The notes under the pieces are model-generated. The model searched no databases. It worked only from the letters and a program-made list of their open reading frames with translations, and was not told the origin of the DNA. From Pontiellaceae bacterium (GTDB lineage Bacteria > Verrucomicrobiota > Kiritimatiellia > Kiritimatiellales > Tichowtungiaceae), in contig JALOTS010000129.1 in the NCBI GenBank assembly GCA_025457785.1, forward strand, positions 1 through 6,460: DNA of 6,460 nt, given 5' to 3'. Position 1 is the stretch's first letter, and every line of letters starts with the position of its first letter. Position numbers and translations under genes: made by a program. Shown here piece after piece: positions 1-3,971 of the stretch.

Positions 1-1374
1 AAACGCGAGCTGACCGATGGGCTGGAACGGGAAGTGGTGGCTTTTCTCAACTACCACGATGGCGGCATGATCTACATGGGCATTGATAAAGATGGATCGC
101 TGGTCGGAGTCCTGGATTGCGACTCGGTGCAGCTCAAAATAAAAGATCGGTTGAAAAACAACATCCAGCCATCGTGTCTAGGCTTGTTTGATGTCATCCA
201 TGAAACCCGCGCAGGCAAAGAAATCATCAAGATTATTATCGCCGGAGGTTCGGAGAAGCCGTATTACCTCAAAAAGTACGGCATGTCCGAAAAGGGCTGT
301 TTTATTCGTATTGGCAGTGCGACGGAGCCGATGGCCGTAAAAATGATTGAAGAGCTTTTTGCACGGCGCACCCGCAATAACATCGGGAATATGCGTTCGC
401 CTCGGCAGGATCTGACGTTTGAGCAACTTAGAATTTACTATCAGGAGTCCGGTTTGGAGTTGGGTGACAAGTTTGCCGCCAACCTTGAGCTGTTGATGGA
501 CGATGGATCCTACAACCTTGCCGCCTATCTGCTGGCCGATGAAAATGGAAATTCGGTTCAGGTTGCCAAATATGCAGGTGCCGACCGGGTTGATCTTTTG
601 GAGAGCAAGGAATACGGCTGTTGTTGCCTGATCAAAACCTGCAAACAGGTGCTTGATCGACTGGAAGGCATTGAAAACCGGACGATCAATAAGATCACCC
701 CGAAAGAGCGGCTTACCCGTCACCTGTGGAATCCGGTCGCCCTGCGCGAGGCAGTCATCAATGCGATTATCCATAATGACTACACGGCCGAACTGGTTCC
801 TAAATTTGAGGTGTTCACCGATCGGATTGAAATCACCTCGGCAGGCATCGTTCATCCTGGGCAGGAACAGAACGACTTCTTTGCGGGTTATTCAATGCCG
901 CGCAATAAGACGCTGATGCGCGTCTTTAAGGATTTGGATATGGTGGAATATCTCGGTTCCGGCATGCCGCGCATCCTTAAAGCCTATTCTCGCGAAGACT
1001 ATACCTTTTCTTCCCGCTTCATCCGCACCGTTTTCCCCATTGACCGCGCCGCGCTCGAACTCGAAAAGGAAGTCACTGCCCGGAACAAAACGTCGGAGAA
1101 AAGTTCACCGAAAAACAAGGAGAAAACTAGGGAGAAAACTAGGGAGAAAACTAGGGAGAAAATTTTGGCTATCGTCGGTAATTCTGCAACGGTTTCCACC
1201 GAAGAAATGGCTGCTCAGCTTGGAATTACACGCAAAGGGATTGAGTGGCAGATTCGGAAATTAAAAGCGGAGGGCGTTCTGCGCCGTTTCGGTCCTGCCA
1301 AAGGCGGTTACTGGGAAATTCTCGATACCAACAACCAACAACCAACAACCATCAACCAACGACTGACTTTATGA
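1..1374 (+). CDS. Schlafen/AlbA_2-type ATP-binding transcriptional regulator-like protein, 5' end outside the window
   Basis: The frame is open to base 1, and the codons before the first GTG (base 34) already read as family sequence (KRELTDGLEREV), so the true start is upstream. Counting residues from base 1, an AlbA_2/Schlafen N-terminal domain is seen (GGMIYMGID at 21-29). A RecG-C-terminal-like HATPase_c_4 region follows, with REAVINAIIHNDY at 249-261 (families usually have HRDY) and GSGMPRI from 319. Next comes a charged KTRE-repeat linker, then a winged helix at about 388-441 ending in GGYWEIL. Such proteins are known as putative transcriptional regulators or ATP-binding proteins, often found inside type I restriction-modification loci. 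The exact role is unknown; DNA binding through the C-terminal domain is inferred. The stop overlaps the start of an HsdM-like remnant (ATGA), which fits a former defence operon. The last 15 or so codons are low complexity. Family assignment is confident; function is not. Confidence 0.88.
   Translation, partial: KRELTDGLEREVVAFLNYHDGGMIYMGIDKDGSLVGVLDCDSVQLKIKDRLKNNIQPSCLGLFDVIHETRAGKEIIKIIIAGGSEKPYYLKKYGMSEKGCFIRIGSATEPMAVKMIEELFARRTRNNIGNMRSPRQDLTFEQLRIYYQESGLELGDKFAANLELLMDDGSYNLAAYLLADENGNSVQVAKYAGADRVDLLESKEYGCCCLIKTCKQVLDRLEGIENRTINKITPKERLTRHLWNPVALREAVINAIIHNDYTAELVPKFEVFTDRIEITSAGIVHPGQEQNDFFAGYSMPRNKTLMRVFKDLDMVEYLGSGMPRILKAYSREDYTFSSRFIRTVFPIDRAALELEKEVTARNKTSEKSSPKNKEKTREKTREKTREKILAIVGNSATVSTEEMAAQLGITRKGIEWQIRKLKAEGVLRRFGPAKGGYWEILDTNNQQPTTINQRLTL
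1120..1167 (+). repeat. In-frame 12-bp tandem repeat encoding the KTRE linker
   Basis: The unit GAGAAAACTAGG occurs three times without mismatch (1120-1131, 1132-1143, 1144-1155). A partial fourth copy runs into ATTTTGG. Each unit adds four residues (EKTR), giving a highly charged linker between the ATPase-like part and the winged helix. Because 12 is a multiple of 3, slippage would change linker length without breaking the frame. Comparable KTREKTREK linkers are common in this protein family. Confidence 0.85.
1330..1360 (+). repeat. Heptamer microsatellite (AACAACC)n at the end of the regulator gene
   Basis: AACAACC is repeated exactly three times (1330-1350), then a one-base variant ATCAACC (1351-1357) and AAC. 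It encodes the low-complexity tail TNNQQPTTINQ, beyond the winged helix. Seven is not a multiple of three, so gain or loss of a unit would shift the frame and move the stop codon that now overlaps the next ATG. Confidence 0.8.
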
Positions 1375-1448
1375 GTTTATCGCAACAACAACTTGAAACC
1401 ATGCTGTGGGGCGCGGCGGAGATACATGGCCAATTGCTGAGAATGTAA
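1371..1448 (+). pseudogene. hsdM: N-terminal remnant of a type I restriction-modification methylase (HsdM)
   Basis: The 25-codon frame begins MSLSQQQLETMLWGAAEI and stops at TAA 1446-1448. This closely resembles the conserved start of type I R-M methylase subunits, where a (L/I)xxQxQLExxLWGAAxIxRG pattern precedes the SAM-dependent methylase domain. HsdM proteins normally run to about 500 residues, so nearly the whole gene is missing. Resemblance fades after GAAEIHGQ, and the next recognisable feature is the hemB leader, suggesting a deletion that joined the two. The ATG overlaps the preceding TGA as ATGA, the usual arrangement for translational coupling, which supports this as a genuine former start. 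The alternative is chance similarity in a short peptide; I consider that unlikely given the pattern, the overlap and the type of gene upstream. Confidence 0.68.
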
Positions 1449-1484
1449 AAAAACTGCCGCTAATGCGGCTGTGTGAGATTTTTT
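1447..1484 (+). terminator. Hairpin flanked by A and T tracts before hemB; possible weak or bidirectional terminator
   Basis: GCCGC (1456-1460), loop TAAT, then GCGGC (1465-1469) form a five-pair stem. Two further pairs (AC with GT) can form outside one T-T mismatch. An A7 tract lies upstream (1447-1453) and a T6 tract downstream (1479-1484). The T tract begins nine bases after the stem, further away than in a classical intrinsic terminator. The element sits just after the hsdM remnant stop and directly before the hemB ribosome binding site, so it may end transcription from the left or be part of the hemB leader. No convincing promoter for hemB was found between it and base 1375. Confidence 0.4.
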
Positions 1485-1493
1485 AAAGGAGGA
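1485..1493 (+). promoter_or_regulatory. Strong Shine-Dalgarno for hemB
   Basis: AAAGGAGGA lies with seven bases between GGAGG and the ATG at 1500. It is close to the ideal anti-16S match and fixes the hemB start. Confidence 0.85.
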
Positions 1494-1499
1494 TAAATC

Positions 1500-2477
1500 A
1501 TGTTTCCCGAAATCAGATTACGAAGATTGCGCCGGACCGAAGGGCTGCGGCAAATGGTCGGCCAACCGCTGCCGGGGCCGGAGAAGTTTATTTGGCCGGT
1601 GTTTCTGCGCGAGGGGCAGGGTGTTGACGAGCCGATTTCCGCGATGACGGGCCAGTCACGCATGAGCGCGGATGTGCTTCTCCAGCGGTTGGAACCCGTG
1701 GTGAAAAGCGGGGTCGGCGGCGTGCTGTTGTTTGGATTGACCGATCCGTCAAAAAAAGATGCCGACGGCTCCGAAGCGTTCAGCGAAAAGGGCGCGGTTC
1801 AGCAGGCGATCCCGCTGATTAAAAAAGCGTTCCCGCAACTGACGGTTTTTACGGATGTCTGTCTGTGCGCCTATACCGATCACGGACATTGCGGCCCGTT
1901 GCATTCCGCCGGAGAGGTCGATAACGATTTTACCCTGAGTCTGCTGCAAAAGGTTGCGCTGTCCCATGCGGCGGCGGGGGCCGATGGTGTCGCCCCCAGT
2001 GCTATGATGGACGGGCAGGTGCGGGCCATTCGTGAAGCGCTCGACGACGCGCAGTTTATTGATACCTTATTGATGAGCTATTCCACCAAGTTTGTCTCTT
2101 CGCTGTACGGCCCGTTCCGCGAGGCGGAACAGTCGGCTCCCGGCAAGGGCGACCGGCAGGGGTATCAGTTGCCCTGTAACAATTCGCGGCAGGCCCTGCG
2201 GGAATCAAAGCTGGATGAAAGCGAAGGCGCGGATATTCTGATGGTGAAGCCGGCGTTGATGTATCTCGATATCCTTTATCAACTGCGCCAGGCCACCGAT
2301 CTGCCGGTCGCGGCCTATAACGTCAGCGGAGAATATTCCATGTTCGTTGCTCAGGCGGAACGCGGCTGGGGCGATCTGCGTTCGATGGTTCGCGAAAGCA
2401 CGGCAGCCATGCAGCGCGCCGGAGCAGACATTTTCATCTCCTACTGGGCCAATCACTATGACTTATTCTTTTCATAA
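1500..2477 (+). CDS. hemB: Delta-aminolevulinic acid dehydratase (porphobilinogen synthase), zinc type
   Basis: The 325-residue protein is the usual length for cytoplasmic HemB, which condenses two 5-aminolevulinate molecules into porphobilinogen in tetrapyrrole synthesis. It has the TIM-barrel family signatures. The two substrate-binding lysines are visible: Lys197 in SYSTKFVSSLYGPFREA and the Schiff-base Lys250 in DILMVKPALMYLD. The CxCx7C motif at Cys121, Cys123 and Cys131 (DVCLCAYTDHGHCG) is the catalytic zinc site, so this is a zinc enzyme and not the metal-independent Asp-rich variant. The start follows a near-perfect Shine-Dalgarno, and the reading frame is intact. hemL follows 82 bases downstream on the same strand, giving two sequential C5-pathway enzymes that are likely co-transcribed. 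The promoter could not be identified. The identification is essentially certain. Confidence 0.97.
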   Translation: MFPEIRLRRLRRTEGLRQMVGQPLPGPEKFIWPVFLREGQGVDEPISAMTGQSRMSADVLLQRLEPVVKSGVGGVLLFGLTDPSKKDADGSEAFSEKGAVQQAIPLIKKAFPQLTVFTDVCLCAYTDHGHCGPLHSAGEVDNDFTLSLLQKVALSHAAAGADGVAPSAMMDGQVRAIREALDDAQFIDTLLMSYSTKFVSSLYGPFREAEQSAPGKGDRQGYQLPCNNSRQALRESKLDESEGADILMVKPALMYLDILYQLRQATDLPVAAYNVSGEYSMFVAQAERGWGDLRSMVRESTAAMQRAGADIFISYWANHYDLFFS

Positions 2478-2493
2478 GAGCACACGGAAGTTG

Positions 2494-2559
2494 AACCGCG
2501 AATGGACGCGAATGGACGCGAATTTTTATTAACCGCGAAGGAACGCAGGAAACGCAAAA
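2494..2559 (+). repeat. Dispersed-type intergenic repeat between hemB and hemL
   Basis: Two related blocks start with the same AACCGCGAA: 2494-2530 and 2531-2559. The first contains the decamer GCGAATGGAC twice in tandem (2498-2517) plus a partial third copy, then ATTTTTATT. The second reads AACCGCGAAGGAACGC, then AGGAAACGCAAAA. It fills most of the 82-base gap and has no coding character. From memory, repeats of this form (AACCGCGAATGGACGCGAA-like and ACCACAGATGGACACAG-like) recur in intergenic regions of PVC and some other environmental genomes. That it is dispersed in this genome cannot be shown from one window. Confidence 0.65.
2547..2550 (+). promoter_or_regulatory. hemL ribosome binding site located inside the repeat
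   Basis: AGGA lies nine bases before the hemL ATG at 2560, and a second purine-rich AAGGAA lies at 2538-2543. Both belong to the repeat block AACCGCGAAGGAACGC, so the repeat itself appears to provide the translation signal. Confidence 0.55.
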
Positions 2560-3858
2560 ATGAGTTTGAATGAAGAACTTTTTAAACGCGCTGCGCAGGT
2601 GATTCCCGGCGGCGTGAACAGTCCGGTGCGCAGTTTCCGCTCCGTCGGCGGAACGCCGGTTTTTATCGAACGCGGCGCGGGCTCGAAGCTGTACACCTCC
2701 GATGGCCGCGAGCTGATCGACTTTTGCATGTCGTGGGGCGCGCTGCTTTTCGGTCACGCCGATCCGGACATTATCGGCGCTGTGCTGAAGGCCGCTGTGG
2801 ATGGAACCGGCTTCGGCGCGGCGACCCGGCGCGAAGTGCTCTTCGCGGAAAAACTCTGCTCGATGATTTCTTATGTCGAACAGGTGCGCTGCGTCAATTC
2901 CGGCACCGAAGCGGTAATGACCGCGATCCGCCTTGCCCGCGGCGCAACCGGGCGCGACAAAATTCTCAAGTTCGACGGCTGCTATCACGGCCACTCCGAT
3001 TCCATGCTTGTTTCCGCCGGAAGCGGCCTGCTGACCGGCGGGCTCAGTTCGTCGGCCGGCGTTCCCGCCGCAACGGCCGCCGATACGCTGGTCGCGCCGT
3101 ATAACGACATCGCGGCGGCGGAAGAAATCATGAAACATTCCGGCGACCAGATAGCCGCAATCATTGTTGAGCCGGTCGCCGCCAACATGGGCCTTGTGCC
3201 TCCCGAGCCCGGATTCCTTGAAGCGTTGCGCGCGCTTACGCACCGCCACGGAGCTTTGCTCATTTTTGACGAAGTAATCACCGGGTTTCGCTTCGGGCCG
3301 ACTACCTTCGGCGCGCTGTGCGGCGTCGAGCCGGATATCACCTGTCTCGGAAAAATCATCGGCGGCGGACTGCCGCTGGCCGCGCTGGGCGGACGGCGCA
3401 CTCTCATGGAACAGCTTGCGCCGCTCGGACCGGTTTATCAGGCGGGTACGCTCAGCGGAAATCCGCTGGCTGTTGCCGCCGGACTGGCGACGCTTGAAAA
3501 AATCGGGCGGGACCGTTTTTTTGAACGGATCGGCAATCCAATCCCTGGAAAATTCCAGGGTTTGGAACTTCAGCAGAAGGGCGGCGCCTTTACTTTCTTT
3601 TGCCGGAAAGGACTGCCGCGCAATCTGGCCGAAGCAAAAACGTGTGATACGGCGGCCTACGGGCGTTTTTTCCACGCCATGCTGGAGCGCGGAATTTATC
3701 TTCCGCCCGCGCAGTTTGAAACCGCGTTCATCTCTGCGGCCCACACCGGTGCGGATCTCGCGGCGCTGACCGCCGCCGCCTCGGAGATGAGTTCTGATGG
3801 AAACGGGCAGGGTGACGGCATCTCCGCCGAACCGCTGCGGAGGTTGAATGAAGAATGA
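2560..3858 (+). CDS. hemL: Glutamate-1-semialdehyde 2,1-aminomutase
   Basis: HemL is a cytoplasmic PLP enzyme (class III aminotransferase fold) that converts glutamate-1-semialdehyde to 5-aminolevulinate, the substrate of HemB. Family marks are clear: the start NEELFKRAAQVIPGGVNSPV, VNSGTEA at 112-118, CYHGH at 141-145, FDEVITGFRF with Asp237, the PLP lysine Lys265 in CLGKIIGGGLP, GTLSGNP from 296, and YLPPAQFETAFIS near the end. Total length (432) is normal, but this hides two oddities. Between GLATL (about 308) and GGAFTFF (341) the protein is about 11 residues shorter than E. coli HemL, and the spot carries a 30-bp palindrome encoding part of RIGNPIPGKFQGLELQ. At the C-terminus about 20 extra residues (SSDGNGQGDG and onward) follow the usual end. 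All catalytic residues remain, so it is probably active, though the altered segment falls in the C-terminal small domain. Confidence 0.95.
   Translation: MSLNEELFKRAAQVIPGGVNSPVRSFRSVGGTPVFIERGAGSKLYTSDGRELIDFCMSWGALLFGHADPDIIGAVLKAAVDGTGFGAATRREVLFAEKLCSMISYVEQVRCVNSGTEAVMTAIRLARGATGRDKILKFDGCYHGHSDSMLVSAGSGLLTGGLSSSAGVPAATAADTLVAPYNDIAAAEEIMKHSGDQIAAIIVEPVAANMGLVPPEPGFLEALRALTHRHGALLIFDEVITGFRFGPTTFGALCGVEPDITCLGKIIGGGLPLAALGGRRTLMEQLAPLGPVYQAGTLSGNPLAVAAGLATLEKIGRDRFFERIGNPIPGKFQGLELQQKGGAFTFFCRKGLPRNLAEAKTCDTAAYGRFFHAMLERGIYLPPAQFETAFISAAHTGADLAALTAAASEMSSDGNGQGDGISAEPLRRLNEE
3537..3566. repeat. 30-bp near-perfect palindrome inside hemL
   Basis: The left arm TCCAATCCCTGGAA (3537-3550) pairs with the right arm TTCCAGGGTTTGGA (3553-3566) across a two-base AA centre. 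Thirteen of 14 positions pair; the inner eight are perfect. It is exactly 10 codons long and keeps the hemL frame. It has the look of a REP-like intergenic palindrome, which is unusual inside a conserved enzyme gene. Dispersal elsewhere in the genome is inferred, not seen. Confidence 0.8.
3822..3842. repeat. Inverted repeat at the extended 3' end of hemL
   Basis: CTCCGC (3822-3827) and GCGGAG (3837-3842) form a six-pair stem with a nine-base loop. It lies within the C-terminal extension of HemL, just before the stop, preceded by GACGGCATCT. It may be a remnant of a repeat element that extended the reading frame, or a weak transcript-end hairpin. No T tract follows it. Confidence 0.35.
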
Positions 3859-3908
3859 GCGTCCCGATCGTTTTCTTCCCCTGCTGAGTGAAAAAAGCAA
3901 AGGATTGT

Positions 3909-3936
3909 TTGACAACAGATGGAGGACATCTATGTT
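3909..3936 (+). promoter_or_regulatory. Sigma70-like promoter for the C25 protease gene
   Basis: A perfect -35 box TTGACA (3909-3914) is followed after 16 bases by TATGTT (3931-3936), a 4/6 match to TATAAT. Transcription would start near 3943, leaving a leader of about 30 bases before the ATG at 3972. It lies wholly in the 113-base gap after hemL, so the protease is probably its own unit. The rest of the gap (3859-3908) shows no convincing terminator or gene. Confidence 0.55.
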
Positions 3937-3957
3937 TCCCTGATGTTTGAGTAAGAC

Positions 3958-3963
3958 AAGGAG
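3958..3963 (+). promoter_or_regulatory. Shine-Dalgarno for the C25 protease gene
   Basis: AAGGAG stands eight bases before the ATG at 3972, which is followed directly by a signal-peptide-like sequence. This supports that start. Confidence 0.75.
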
Positions 3964-3971
3964 TTACGCCG

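Noticed and set aside
34..36. GTG as the start of the regulator
   Set aside because: The upstream codons to base 1 encode family-typical residues (KRELTDGLERE), so the gene begins before the window.
178..855. A 225-codon open frame on the - strand within the regulator gene
   Set aside because: It is antisense to conserved AlbA_2/HATPase sequence and has no recognisable domain or convincing ribosome binding site.
1393..1427. TTGAAA with ATACAT as a hemB promoter
   Set aside because: The spacing is about 23 bases, too long for a sigma70 promoter, and the boxes fall inside the HsdM-like coding remnant.
2434..3915. A 493-codon open frame on the - strand covering all of hemL
   Set aside because: It lies entirely antisense to a gene with unmistakable HemL motifs. 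Its product is rich in Arg, Gly and His with no recognisable family. Codon structure of the GC-rich + strand gene explains the lack of stops.
2478..3971. A functional link between the haem genes and the gingipain-like protease, since gingipains of Porphyromonas help acquire haem
   Set aside because: The protease has its own promoter and a 113-base gap, and no haem-binding or uptake domain is visible. Adjacency alone does not support a link.
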